From: Metallyticus violacea
Taxonomy: Eukaryota > Arthropoda > Insecta > Mantodea > Metallyticidae
Length of the DNA stretch: 64,000 nt
Assembly: GCA_030762175.1 (NCBI GenBank)
Contig: CM060833.1
Coordinates: forward strand, 156,051,501 to 156,115,500
Reading direction: 5' to 3'
The position numbers were made by a program, and so were the translations under genes. Below are positions 21,955 through 33,199 of this stretch, piece by piece; position 1 is the first letter of the stretch; every line of letters starts with the position of its first letter. The notes beneath the pieces were generated by a model. That model did not search any database, was not told the DNA's origin, and was given only the letters and a program-made list of their open reading frames with translations.

Positions 21955-22570
21955 AGTAAGAGCGCTTTTTAAAGTTTGGTTTTCAAGTATACGACAACTT
22001 CTAATAGTCCAATTTCCCCAATTTTCAGAAACTATTTTTTTATATTTTATTTAAATGGTATATGCCGTTTTTTGTTGTGAGGAAACAAATATTGGTGCCG
22101 CTAGAGCGATTTTTAAATATTTGGTAAACGGTATATCTGGAGTTTTGTTGCAATAAAATAAATATTAATGCTGTTGGGGCGATTTCCAAGTTTTAGGTTT
22201 CAGATAATCCCCGTCCTAATAGTCAGATTTCACTGATTTTTTATAAATTATTTTTCTTATTTTATTTCAATGGAATATACCGAGTTTCCTTTAAAAAAAA
22301 ATAATAAAATTGCGGCCGATAGAGCGATTGTCAAATTTCGCTTTAACCCCCACGTTTTTCAAGTATACCCCAACTTTTAATGTTTCTGTTGCCTTCATTT
22401 TCGAAAACTGCTTTTATCTATTTATATTAAAGTAATTTACGGAGTTTCGTTGAGAATAAACAATAATTACGATCGCTGGAGTGATTTTTACCTTTTTTCT
22501 AAAATAACATCTTCACTTTAGGTTAGTTAACAAACTAGCAAAAACAAAATTGCGACCGCTAGAACGTTAA
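21955..22570 (+). repeat. Degenerate tandem repeat, about 145-157 bases with shorter units
   Basis: The anchor string close to GCCGCTAGAGCGATTTT recurs at about 21960, 22100, 22172, 22318, 22474 and 22558. Between anchors lie repeated TTTTCAAGTATACSSCAACTT, ATAGTC..ATTTCAC/CCAATTTT, TATTTTATTTAAATGG and CGAGTTTCGTTG blocks. Spacing alternates between about 145-157 and about 75-83 bases, so some units are internally deleted. Confidence 0.7.
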
Positions 22571-23011
22571 CGTTAGTAAATTAATTTTTTAATTTTTTTC
22601 TTTCATTGCATTGGCATAGTAAATTCGATCGTTGGTGATTTGGAAAAATTATTAAAAAATCCTTCCATGGGTAAAACTGCCATAGCTTACATTCGTTTGA
22701 AATTCGCTAAAATAAAATAGAACAGATGTTTCACGCGATCAAACGCATAACTTACTTCCTTTGGAATTCGCTAATAGTATTAACAGGTGTATAAGGAATG
22801 GCTTGGCTGGTATTTATATAGGAAAATCATTTTCGTATAACATTCACAAAAAGAAAAGACATCAATTTTGAAAAGAGAAGGAGTAAGAATTTAAGGAAAT
22901 AAAAAATGTTATATCCAATGTAGCCTATTTACTCCATGTTAAGACCAGAGTTCGTAGAACAAGAACAGGAAAATTCCGACATCTTTGCCGCCTAGGCAGT
23001 GATGATCTAGA

Positions 23012-23090
23012 CAGCCTTTCTCAAACTTCCATAGACTGCAGATCTCCTTTAAAGATCTCTCGCTGTTGCGGATCACTACTTTTAACTTAA
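23012..23090 (+). repeat. hAT-like transposon terminus, fragment
   Basis: CAGCCTTTCTCAAACTTCC resembles the terminal sequence typical of hAT non-autonomous elements (CAG-n-n-TTCTCAAACT), followed by TTGCGGATCACTACT. No matching opposite end was found. Confidence 0.3.
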
Positions 23091-23469
23091 AAGTTTAAAA
23101 CACTACATTTGCATTCTATGAAATACTTAAAGTTGTTCACCTGACAGTGAAAGGAGGCAGACGTATTGCCGTGCTCGGCAATGCGTAAGTTTATTGACCA
23201 GTTGAGGGAAGAGATGAAAGAGGATGTGACAGGCTCAACGTGAAGACTTGGGAAAACATTGTTGTTGGAGTGCACGAGCATGTGGCTTCTATTGAAGCCA
23301 AGATGGATTACCTGGAAAATCAATCTCGCAGGAACAATATAGTGATTTAGGTTTGGTGCAGGAGAGGGGAAAAGCTGGGAGATGACGGAGGTACTAGTAG
23401 TGGCCCAAACTGGAGTGATGCTCCAGGAATATGATATAGAGAGGGCACACCACAAAGTAGCAGAGTGGT

Positions 23470-23883
23470 ATGTAAATTCGCTCATGATAAACTCAAAGCT
23501 GCCATCTTTCGAGACACCGGATACCTCCGGGGCACGGGAATAAGCATCGCGGAAGACTTCGGTCGGAGGATAAGACAGGAGAGGGGGATTTCCTGAAGCC
23601 GCACATCTTCGAGTTTAGAAAACAGCGTTACCATGCTCTGCTGAGGTTCGACAAGCTCATAATTAATGGGCGAGTCTGGAGTCGACAAGGGCTGGAGAAG
23701 TTGGAGGTACCCAGGGAGATCCAGTCAACGGAAATCGAACCCAGGACGGCGGAGAATCAGGAGAAGGCTTCAGAGCTTTCACCACAGCAAGAGGGCAGGC
23801 AGATATTAACCAAGGGGAGGAGTGGGAAGAGGGTAGCAGCACCAGGACAGCGAAGGTCGTCGTTACGGATCACAGGTCCTTAA
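23470..23883 (+). pseudogene. LINE ORF1 remnant (L1 ORF1p-like C-terminal region)
   Basis: After a frameshift the frame reads GTGISIAEDFGRRIRQERGI and, further on, KQRYHALLRFDKLIINGR, the arrangement GTGIxIxEDF-LRYDKLIVDG seen at the C-terminus of L1-type ORF1 nucleic-acid-binding proteins. It continues open as an acidic and basic tail (MEVPREIQSTEIEPRTAENQ) to a stop at 23881-23883. Not intact. Confidence 0.6.
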
Positions 23884-24268
23884 GGTCCACCTCCAGAATG
23901 TAAAAAGGGTGTAATCGCAGGTGTGACAGTAGCGGAGCTGTTGCAAAGAAACAATAGGACCCATCGACCTTTCCTAAAATCGCTACCTTGAATATCAAAA
24001 AAAGAATGGGCAATTACAGAATTTTATTCTTTTTCAAACACTTGGATGTCCCTGTGGTTGACAATGGTGACAATGTGGGACTTTGCAATTTCATAGTTTT
24101 AGTAAGGGGCATGAAACAAGAAGCAATAGAAGAGAGCGATGACCAGGGGTCTGAGACGAGAGCCTACATATAAAAAATAAACAGATTTAAAAGGGATAGT
24201 TGGAATTCATTTGACTTGAGGGAGGGGGAGTAAACGTAATAATTATTTGAATTTATAATCGGCGAGCA

Positions 24269-24700
24269 GTGTCCAGATACGCGATCAATAACTTCCATAG
24301 TGACATGGCAAAGAACTTAGTACAAATACAGGACAGAAATCCAGGGTCGGATATTGCAATCATAGCGGACTTCAACGACAGGATAGGAAGTGATGTCACA
24401 CTTCAGGGAGGAGGGAGGAGGAGGGACAGCGAGATGCTCAACGAAAGAGCAAATATAGAATATTAAATACGGAAGGAGGGAATTTGACACTTTGTGACGC
24501 TTCTTTTCTCCTTGGAGATTGTGAATGGAAAATTCGGAAGGAGAACTTGCGTTCATAGATGCAAATGGTGGCAGTGTAATTGACTTTGAGATGGTCAGCC
24601 AAAATTGAATAGACAAAATTAGAGTATTCTGGGTTGGGGACCGCATTGAGTCACATCATTGCCTAGTCATGCTGGAATTGTCAATAGGAGATGGATACAA
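24269..24700 (+). pseudogene. LINE endonuclease remnant
   Basis: DIAIIADFNDRIGSDV matches the IIAGDFNARIG block of the apurinic-type LINE endonuclease. After a frameshift, TLCDASFLLGD, then SVIDFEMVSQN, VGDRIESHHCLVMLEL follow: the final Asp/His block, with the SDH catalytic triplet read as SHH. Stops and indels throughout. Confidence 0.72.
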
Positions 24701-24719
24701 CGTGTCGGGGGCAGAAAGG

Positions 24720-25260
24720 AATGGGGGAAAGAGGCGGGTAATACACAGGTACAGATGGGAACCGGAGCAAGCGGAAGTTTTTCTGGCTAACATTTAGTAG
24801 GGTGTGTAGGGCAGTGAACTCGAGACAGCTGAGTAATTGACGAATTTATTAAGTGAATCGGCCGAGACTGTGAAATGTAGAAATAGAAGGAAAGGGCGAC
24901 AGTCATCAGGGCAGTATGACCATGAATGCAGAAATGCCAAGAAACAAGCGGACGGAGAATGGATTAAGACTTTTTCGAAGTGTGGGAGGAGATGAAGAAC
25001 GCAGGGCTTTTAATCAAAGGCCAAAAGAATATAAAGAATTTTGGAGTAAAAGCAAGCTTGCAGGAGACAATAAAAGAGGAAATTCGGCCGGCGTTGGACA
25101 GGGGGAATACAGAGAGTTGTGGCAGGTGATCAATAAGTTTCGAGGCAAGGGCTCAGCATGCATGCGGTCTGGAGGAAACATTTCAGAGCAGTGTTCGAAG
25201 GAAATCGCTGGGGGACCGATGGAATCAGAAAGGGACATCTTTTTAATTTTTTTAATGAAA
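24720..25260 (+). pseudogene. LINE endonuclease-RT linker remnant
   Basis: RYRWEPEQAEVFL, then the open frame 24916-25260 read as NQRPKEYKEFWSKSKLAGDN and GEYRELWQVINKFRGKG, the charged helical linker normally found between endonuclease and RT in this type of element. It ends in AT-rich sequence where the GC-rich insertion begins. Confidence 0.55.
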
Positions 25261-25264
25261 TAGA

Positions 25265-26325
25265 ATGTGGTATTGGTAAAGAATAGGGTGGGATGGTAAA
25301 GAAATTGCGTGGAATGGGCGAGATTCCGCTTAAGCGCCCTCAAAAGTAAGCGGGAACAGCATTGCTGTCATGAATAACTGGGACCGGAGATGATGAGGGA
25401 GACCCATACATGATTCCCCGGGGGATGAAGGAGAAGTGGGAAGGAGCATAGTGTCAATTTTTTTGTGATTAGTTGTAGGAGTTCCTACAGATGTGGCTGG
25501 ACGTGTGTGCCCCTCAGGATCTGTGGGGCCGCTGGTTCGCTGTGGTGCGCCCAATGTGCAATTGTCAGCTGGAGAAGTGATGGCAGTCAGTTATCGCTGA
25601 ATTTTGTCGAACTACTCGTTCAGTACCAAGAGATGGATTGTTGTATCTTTCCCGGAAGAGGTAAGATAATTGAGATAATTCGTTGTGTGGTCCGGCGGCG
25701 AATTCTTCAGTTAGTTTGGTGAGGTTGTTGGCTGTTTGCTCTGAAGTGGGTTGATCAGTAAATACAGCTTCTATGACATTAAGGCGCTGAGACGCCACCT
25801 GTAGTAAGTCTGAGATGTGCGCTGTTAAAGCGACTAATTCTTGACTACTACTACGGCTGATGTCGTTCTGAGTCTTTTTATGCTGTTGGCTTGGGAGCAG
25901 GTTATCTGGAGTTCAGTAAAAGCCTCTTGTAGGCAGCCGAGGTGGGAGGAAGTTGCATCCTGGATTGTTTGTCATGGCACAAAAGATGGCCTTCCTGAGA
26001 GAGGTGTCGAGTGGTGTAGCGGCAGAAGTTTTTGTTGTTTGAGCTGAATGACACTGCTGTTCTGGTAGGTCTTGGCTGATGGCTGAGGCGTTGATGTGGA
26101 GAGATCTAGGCTGCAGTGGACTGGCTTCCTGGCCCATGAAGTGGCTGTTGTTCCCACAGAGGCGGCGGGCCAAGTCATGGCGCGTACACTCGGATTCGGA
26201 TGTGCTTTAGACAGAGCACCGGCAGTACGGGGAAGCTGCGTAGACTGGGTTCGATGTTGAAGCGTGTTTCATGTGTTGGGGGGAAGGGCAGAAGGGTTAG
26301 AAACACCAATCAATGCTAGGCACTG
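25265..26325. other. GC-rich unidentified insertion within the LINE
   Basis: About 1.06 kb separating the LINE linker from its RT. Open frames are mostly on the minus strand (25330-25554, 25565-25798, 25913-26173) and read as Pro/Ser/Thr/Gln-rich protein, for example QLSYLFRERYNNPSLGTERV. This suggests an antisense fragment of another retroelement's gag-like or ORF1 gene. No domain recognised and no clear target duplication found. Confidence 0.4.
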
Positions 26326-26329
26326 CAAT

Positions 26330-26420
26330 TTCTAAGGGGGAAGTAACGAAAACAAAATATGCCTAAAGCAAGTCAAAGCTCCTGGGCGAGATGGGCTACC
26401 TCATGCATTGACATGTTTGG
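26330..26420 (+). pseudogene. LINE RT, first block
   Basis: AISKGEVTKTKYA then VKAPGRDGLP correspond to the ITxxEVxxAIxxxKxxKAPGPDGLP start of non-LTR reverse transcriptases, with one frameshift. Confidence 0.6.
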
Positions 26421-26497
26421 TTTAGTGTTGCTGTAAATATTTAACAATATATTTAATAAAGGGGAATAGCCATCATGTTGTTGATTGTTAATTTGTG

Positions 26498-26776
26498 TTA
26501 TTTATGGACCCTCTTTAACATCTCAGGTCATTAGCGTCCCATTCAATTCAGGGCGTGAAACGGCCGACAAATTTTTGCTCACAGGTCTGTTCTTTCAGGC
26601 TTGAGTTTCTTTATCGTGCCGTAAATATACGACATGGGACCCACGGCTTTACTTCCCTTCTCAAGGAAGCCATACTTAGGATTTACTCCCGAAAAAACCC
26701 ACCCACCCTGGCCTGGCTTGAGCCCGCGATCTTGAGCTTACGAGGCAATGGACTCAGCCTGTTGGGTTACTGGAAT
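26498..26776 (-). repeat. SINE-A copy inserted in the LINE
   Basis: Tail TTTATGGACCCTCTTTAACA at the left, B box in reverse at about 26715-26735, diverged head at the right. Post-dates the LINE that it splits. Confidence 0.85.
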
Positions 26777-26934
26777 TAATTACGTGATGTTTAAGGGGAA
26801 GGATTCAAGTAAAGTTCCACACAAATTTAAGGATCATCCTGCTTCCGATTATGGGGGAAATTTATGACAGAAATTGGTATGAAAGAATACAAATCTGGGG
26901 GAGATAATTTTGGAAAATTTCGAAATTTCAGTTG

Positions 26935-27235
26935 GTATTCAGGGAAGGATACAGTACTATTGACAACGTTTTTATTCTGGACACATTAAGGTTGAAACAA
27001 ACGGGGAAAATTGCACTGTGTACGATCTCAAAAAAGCGTTTCATTCCGTTCATCGCGAAGCGCTATGACACATATTACGGATTAAGGGGATGTCAACAAA
27101 AACGATTCGAGCGCTACAGGCGATGTATAGAAAGGCGGAATTGTGCGTTAAACACGACAGGAACAGAAAGAGTATCGCGGAGGTTTCTCTGGTCGGACAG
27201 CGAAACTAAGCTGGGAGTTTTTCTATCAACCACAT
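26935..27235 (+). pseudogene. LINE RT, central blocks
   Basis: GYSTIDNVFILDTLRLK (the GRSTxDxIFxL block), then, after a frameshift, CVYDLKKAFHSVHREAL (catalytic motif A, D-x-x-K-A-F-D) and ILRIKGMSTKTIRALQAMYR. Ends before motifs B and C. Confidence 0.72.
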
Positions 27236-27239
27236 AGTT

Positions 27240-29020
27240 ATAGATCTTATGCCTTTTATATGATGTATCCCAAAACTTTATTGAAATTTAAGACGATTGA
27301 ATAGCCCTGAATGTAGGAAAATAATATGAAGACCATACTTTAGGAATCAAACTAAGGATCCAAAGTTCTACTAAACATGGCATTTATACCTGTCATAGAA
27401 ATGAACATGTACAGATTTAAATTATCATTGTATAGATTAATTATTAATTTACCTACAAAAATACACATCTCTACTACTGGGCGTAAAACTAATCATTTTC
27501 CCTGTACAGACAGCAGTCAAAATGGTCAGTATCTCAGCACCGTACTCAGTGAAATTCTGTTACAAGTTAGTCACAAAACTATCAGAAGTTGACGACAGGG
27601 AACTTATTTTATGACGTTGTCTTTCTATGTGATGAAACAAAAACCTCATGATGAGCGTTCATAATTTTTTTTTTTATAGAAATCCGCATGATGTGTTTCT
27701 CTCAGCCACATTTTAAAGCGGTGACTTTTTACTTCAACCAACAGTAGTATGCGTTGGATAAGGTGAAACCTGTTGATTGCCGAGTTCGCTGTCCTAACTC
27801 TTAAAATCGTGTGCTACTCACTCCATCATTTTATATTTGAAGATTATGTGAAACTTTGAGGATTTCCTAATATCGCGTGGAGACCCTTTCAACAATGCTT
27901 GACAGCAATGCTAAATGTTTTTTTTTTTTTGTTTTTTTAAACAAGATATTCCTAACAGGAGTAAAGAAATAGCCCGGAAACCTTGCGCTTGTACACCGTC
28001 TCATATAATGCCACATTTTTTTTTCCAATTACTGCATTAATTTCATTTTTACCAGAGCTAATTGTTTTCATAGGTTTCATTATATTAAAGCAAAACGTTT
28101 TTTTTTTTTCAAAAACTAATTATTCCTGGACACAACCGAATCGAGCTGTTTTATATGCTTAAAATATCAATAATAATATAATGTTGAAACAATTTATATC
28201 CTAGTATTTGTTGGGATTTTTTTACTGTTTAATTTTAATAAGTTATGAAAAAAATCTTAGGTATATATTTTAATATAAAATATTGTACAGTCAGGCAAAA
28301 AAAAAAAAATGGAACGAACTGGTATGGCTCACTTGTTTCCTTTAATAACTCCTATAAAATTAGAGTAAGTGGATGTAAATGTTACACGGCCACCAATCTC
28401 ACTAAAAGCGGTTTTAATACAAAGTCAAGTCCCCAAAGCTGCTACCACTTGCCTTAATTATAGAAAGGCATGTGGTTTTACCCTATCGCAATCTCATTCT
28501 GACGTAGGAAGAGCGTGTAAGCCTATCGCTCTGCCCTACGTATAGGTTTAAGATTTTTTTCGTATACGGCATACTTTTTAATGGAATTAGAAAAATATTA
28601 TTTGAATGTAGCAGAAATAATTTTATTTCAGTAATAGGGATAGAAGTACAATTCCACTCCACTTCAGTTTGTGATTTGCACATGAAGAATATTTATAAAA
28701 AAAAATTAACACTAGTTTGGAACATTTGCTTAATGCTAAATGTTTTTTAGAGTAGTTAACGTTACTACATATTATCATTTATCTTTATACAGGCTGTATT
28801 TTTTTATTCTATGAGTGTCGGTCAATTCTTTATTTGACAACTGGAGATGTTGGAAGTCGAGAAATTTATCATCACAGTCTGTTTTACTGTATATCACGTT
28901 CTAAGTGGCATTTGCAACATCAGTGACTGATTCACTATTCGTACTTTACAAATTGCTGTCTAAGAGTCTAAAGGACGTGAATTGATACTTGAGCTTTATT
29001 TAAAACTTTCAGATTCCAAG
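27240..29020. other. No gene recognised
   Basis: AT-rich sequence with many T or A homopolymers (27663-27674, 27917-27937, 28098-28110, 28298-28309). No repeat family or exon recognised. Confidence 0.45.
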
Positions 29021-29029
29021 ACGGACGCA

Positions 29030-29840
29030 CCTAGTGTAAAACTACCGCGCCTAGGACATACCCGTTGTATCATTATTCCTGATGCTGATGCGAACGTTAT
29101 CTGATCCTAGAAAACCGACAGATCATAATGAAACAAATTCAAGTTTTAGTGGGATTATGTCATCCTTCGATGCAGGCTATTATAAATAAAATCTATCTGC
29201 GATGCCATAAACTTTGAGCTTAGCGCAATCCACTTCAACTGACGGAGGGAAAAAACTCCGAATGGCTGCATCTATGAATCACCTGCTGCGATACTATGAC
29301 AAAGAATACACATTTCTGTCCTATATCGTCATCGGAGACAGAACGTGATGCTACCATTGTAGGCTCAAGAGCAAAAGACATAGCCATTAGTGGAAACATT
29401 TGAGTTTCTCCTCGCCGGAAAAGCCCAAAGCCGTACACACGAACTCAACAAAAGAAATCATAACGATCTGCGAGGGCCCACCTCTTTTCGATATTCTCGA
29501 GCATTAGGCCACGATCAGAGTGAAGCTTATGAAGCTCTTAGCAGAAATTGAGCGTACCATAAATCGAAACGCCCTAGAATGCTATCCATGATATTTCCTT
29601 TCTCCATAACGTCCGCATCAAATCTGAATAATTCAGAGATTTGTCTAAGCAACAATTATACATCTTCCCTACAGCCCAGATCTTTTTATGCGATGTTTTC
29701 ATCTTTTACGATCCGAAGAGAGACAATCGCGAACATCGCTTAGAAATGGTGGAGCATATGTGAGACTAATAAAGTTGTGTTTCTACAAGAACTCCACCGA
29801 TGTGTTTCAGACCGATTATATTAACACTTACAGAGATCGC
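29030..29840 (+). pseudogene. Heavily decayed mariner transposase
   Basis: Readable blocks in order: MNHLLRYYDKEYTFLSYIVI followed by GDRT (the TGDETW block with the first Asp), LKSKRHSH*WKH, FDILEH*ATI (the IDFLEHGATI block), and SPDLFLCDVFIF (the SPDLAPCDxFLF block with the third Asp), then NREHRLEMVEHM. Every block has stops or shifts. It is a mariner lineage different from that at 34309 and 59699, resembling the SETMAR-type arrangement. Confidence 0.65.
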
Positions 29841-29849
29841 TTCTGAGTA

Positions 29850-30780
29850 ATAAATGTTCAATGACGCTTTTTGGGAATTGATTTGTTTTATTTGACTGTC
29901 CTTGATATACTACAATTTTTGCTTATTAATTTTGTAAATAACATGCAGCATAAATTTGTACGCCATAGATTATAAAGCTTAAACATGCAGGAACGTATTT
30001 CAAAATATCTAGCTGAGTAACAATGGACTTATCTTTCGAAAAATACACATATTTTATTATTCCTCCACACCAAATAACCTAATCCAAACCCACAAGGCAT
30101 ATTTAATTATTAATTAATTTAAAAACCAAACTCAATTTACCGCATCCTCTACACCAGATAATGGGATAATTCTAATTCTTCGGCGACAGTGAAAAGCTGA
30201 AATGTTATCACTGTTTCTGAGCTGTTCTATCACGAGCAACTCTGAAAGTACATTTAAGCAGCAAATATATGCCACTTATTTGTCCCATTTTTATAGCACT
30301 TTTAATGTGAGTTAACATTTGTGTGAAGGTAAAAACTTCCATCGATTTAAAAACCTTTAATTAAAAAAAAAAATTTTAAATAAAAATGTGTAACCGAAGT
30401 TAAAATTTCACTTTTTACTGTGCAGAAATTCCACTTAGTTACCTTAAATATCGTTAAGCGAAAAGATCAAGTTTAAGATAATGTAAAAAAATATTCTGTG
30501 GTGGGTGTCGTTTCTTTGTCCATCTTCTCTAAGTGCTTACTAGCAAAGAAGAGTGAAGGTAGAATTAATAATAGACTTCCTACTTGTTTAGTTTAAAACT
30601 ATTTTATCGTGGTGCAATTTTTTCCCTTTGCCGTGTACCATTAGAGCAGTGGTTAGAATAAATGTGAAATAAAGCTCAAACATAAATTAAATAAATTTCT
30701 CGCTTAAGTGTTCGGAAAACTTACACAATCATTAATTTTAAAATACTTTGTGCTAAAGATATACTAGAGAAAGACTAATT
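29850..30780. other. No gene recognised
   Basis: AT-rich; no repeat or exon recognised. Confidence 0.45.
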
Positions 30781-30789
30781 CGGCATTTA

Positions 30790-30897
30790 CCCTTTCTGGA
30801 AATGAACTACGGAAAAACACCGAAAAATATGTCAAGTTAGTCGATGCAGGATTTGAATCTGAGACATTCCAAAAACGAGTCGCAACGCCTGAGCCAA
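30790..30897 (-). repeat. tRNA-like SINE fragment (family D)
   Basis: On the minus strand AGATTCAAATCCTGCATCG is a B-box-like segment, preceded by GCTCAGGCGTTGCGACTCG. It shares layout (GGAAAAAC-type body, GAGTCGC head) with 39690-39835. Confidence 0.4.
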
Positions 30898-30951
30898 TCC
30901 GATTTGTTGTTTGTAATTCATTGATAAATTAGTTTCATGCTCTTAGACGTC

Positions 30952-31234
30952 GGTCCTGGTGGTGTAGTGGTTACCATACTTGCCTCCTAAACCCAAGATC
31001 ACGGGTTCGAACCCGGCCAGGACCGATGGATATTTTTTTTCGGACGTAAAAATCCTAAGTATGGCTTCCTTCGGAGGGGAATTAAAGCCGTGGGTCCCGT
31101 GTCGTACATTTACGGCACGAAAAAAAACCTCAAGCCTGAAAGAGAGGCCCCTGAGCAAAATTTGTCGGTCGTTTCCCGCCCTGAGTGGAATGGAACGCTG
31201 ATGACCTGAACTGTTAAAGAACGTGCATAAATAA
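30952..31234 (+). repeat. SINE-A copy, full length (family description)
   Basis: SINE-A is about 280 bases. The head GGTCCTGGTGGTGTAGTGGT pairs with CCAGGACC 65 bases later as a seven-base acceptor-like stem; an anticodon-like loop CTCCTAA, as in Arg(CCU) tRNA, lies between A box (TGGTGTAGTGGTTACC) and B box (GGTTCGAACCC). The anticodon and T arms are imperfect, so this is not a functional tRNA. The body holds CTTCCTTCGGAGG, GTCGTACATTTACGGCACG and CTCAAGCCTGAAAGA. The 3' end is AACGTGCATAAATAAATCAA. Twelve copies occur here. This one is among the least diverged. Confidence 0.95.
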
Positions 31235-31961
31235 ATCAATCAAAAATGCTCTTAGGCCATTGCTCAGTTAATGTCATAAGCTTCTTTTAATTACATTTTC
31301 TCTTAGTCGTACGTTGCCTGGTTTATTCATAGGAGTTAAAAGGGTGCACGTGTGACGCAGATGTAAGCACATAATGTAACTGGATTACCAGACATGTGGT
31401 GCAACCCTTTCCTGTGATTCAGCTGTACCGTTAAAAGCAAATCACCCCAATTTAATTTTGTTACTGAATTCGAACGAGAAACTAAGTTGGAGAATCAAAT
31501 CCCACTCTATGTGAGAGAGGGAAACGCGTGCGGGACAGAGCTGTAGCGACTGAATTGTTGTTTCCATTCTATAGATATATCCTGATCATTTAAGCAGGCA
31601 TTTCACCCATACATCACACTTTAATAGAGTTTATATTGTAAATAGTGTATGACGTTTATTGCAGTAGTAGTCTTTCTTGAACGAGCGGTTCTATTTTTGT
31701 CAGCTGACCTAACACCCAGAGACACTGAGCTCGACAGTGCTCCTGCACATATTTCTCATATAAATAGTAAATAATACACTCATTCAATATTATCAGGATA
31801 ACTACAATAACTCTCTTACGAGAAAGGCTTGCTTCCATTCCGCTCCCGGCTGCTGGAGGGAAAGCCATACCAGCTAACTGTACTGCACCAGCATCTTTTG
31901 TAACACGTCTATAAAATAACTGCGAGGAAACTTTAAAATTTTACATTCTAAGAAAATATAA

Positions 31962-32205
31962 TTAAGGCGCGGACTCGTGAGCGGAAGGTATGGGGCTCGA
32001 ATCCCGCCAGGCCCGTCCTCCCTGAATGAGATATTTTTTTTTCCTGGTTTTCCTCAGTCTTCATAACTGGCAAATGCCGGGGAAGTACCCTAAACTAGGC
32101 CTGGAACGTTTTCTTCCTTAATAAAAAAAATCATTTCCCAATATATTATTTCATGTTCACCGCCTGTCGTGCCTCAGTAGTAAAAAACGGGCGTTAAACA
32201 CTATT
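31962..32205 (+). repeat. SINE-B copy, 5'-truncated
   Basis: Starts inside the A-box half (ATTAAGGCGCGGACTCGTG), ends GGGCGTTAAACACTATT. Confidence 0.9.
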
Positions 32206-32495
32206 GAAAAATGGTGTTCAGGGAGCTCAAAAGCATTTCATGATAATGGCTGTGTCATTCATTAAGCATGTACTAACAAAAGGTGCTGTCTAAAATATTT
32301 CTATGTAATATTAAAACTATGTCAATAGTTTCCAATGAAATTATGTTATGTGTGTTTCAAAATATCTTCTGCAGAAAAATAACATTTGTCTACATTTAAT
32401 CAAAATTTTACATTAAAGTAAAATGCCAATTTTTAACAGAAATAAAATTAAAGTAACGATGTTGCATATTTTGGAATCCGAAGAGGTCAAACTCA

Positions 32496-32684
32496 GAAGT
32501 TGTAATATTTAAACTGTAAAATGAATGGGGAAATACAACCGTTTAGTGATTTCTTCGCCAGTGTATAGATTGTGTGTTTCTTGGCATTGACGTGGTGAAG
32601 AACTTCGGTATCATAGATGCGACGGAACTGTGGGGGAAGAGTTTTGACATATACATCACCAATACCTCTATCAAAATAATACCT
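32496..32684 (-). other. Unassigned 63-codon minus-strand open frame
   Basis: No ATG start. It reads RYYFDRGIGDVYVKTLPPQF then RRIYDTEVLHHVNAKKHTIY and TLAKKSLNG, ending in a stop at 32493. Within it, the minus-strand string actcttcccccacag is a strong acceptor that would start an exon at FRRIYD in phase 0; no clear donor follows. The opposite strand is also open (32574-32807). Host exon or transposable-element fragment; not recognised. Confidence 0.3.
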
Positions 32685-32939
32685 TCAGGGTTTATTAAAA
32701 AAACTGTGGTACTTCCCGACTGTGGGAATTGTCCTCACTTATGCCCCTCCCCCCCTTATAATTTTGTGCTATCATTCCATGTTTTCGTCTCAAGCTCAAA
32801 TTCGTAAATATATATAAAATTTTCATCTCCTAACAAGTAATCCCTATCTTCCGAGCAAGACTCTTGAATCGATTTTGACTCCTAGATATGTATCCAGGAT
32901 TTCTCCTTTACAGGTCTTCAAGAGGGGTTCCTGGCACCC

Positions 32940-33190
32940 CAGCAGAAAGGGTGAAATTATGACTGTAAAATAGCATTCCTCATTCGTCCAGAGACATGAT
33001 AAAATCTAAACTCTACATGTTGATAGATATCCATAAATGGCAAGAAAAAACATTTCGCATTGACGAAGTGTTAAAATTATATGGCTAAGAAGCATTAAGT
33101 TTGCCCACATGCATACGTGAACTGAACCCCATTGAGCTTGCGTAGTCTAAAGTAGAACTCTTGCTAAGAGAGAAAAAATATTAGTGGAGA
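32940..33190 (+). pseudogene. Decayed IS630/Tc1-type transposase tail
   Basis: The frame reads IDEVLKLYG, stop, EALSLPTCIRELNPIELA, matching the C-terminal LPPYHCELNPIELIWAQVK block (third catalytic acidic residue in NPIE) of IS630-like transposases. The nearby upstream sequence is too decayed to assign. Confidence 0.5.
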
Positions 33191-33199
33191 AATTAATAT

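Larger units (their letters stand above)
23190..27240 (+). mobile_element. Decayed non-LTR retrotransposon, split by two insertions
   Basis: Ordered remnants of a LINE on the plus strand: an L1-type ORF1 (about 23470-23883), an endonuclease domain (about 24280-24700), an endonuclease-RT linker (24720-25235), and reverse-transcriptase blocks (26330-26420 and 26935-27235). The series is broken by a GC-rich segment (25265-26325) and a reverse SINE-A (26498-26776). The RT ends before the catalytic FADD box, so the 3' part is lost. GC is far above the flanks. The clade is not assigned with confidence. Confidence 0.8.

Noticed and set aside
25014..25343. Minus-strand gene over the LINE linker
   Set aside because: It is the antisense shadow of the plus-strand LINE frame.
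30952..31023. tRNA gene, Arg(CCU)-like
   Set aside because: The head of SINE-A has a good acceptor stem and A and B boxes, but the anticodon and T arms do not pair properly and it is always followed by the same repeat body in twelve copies.
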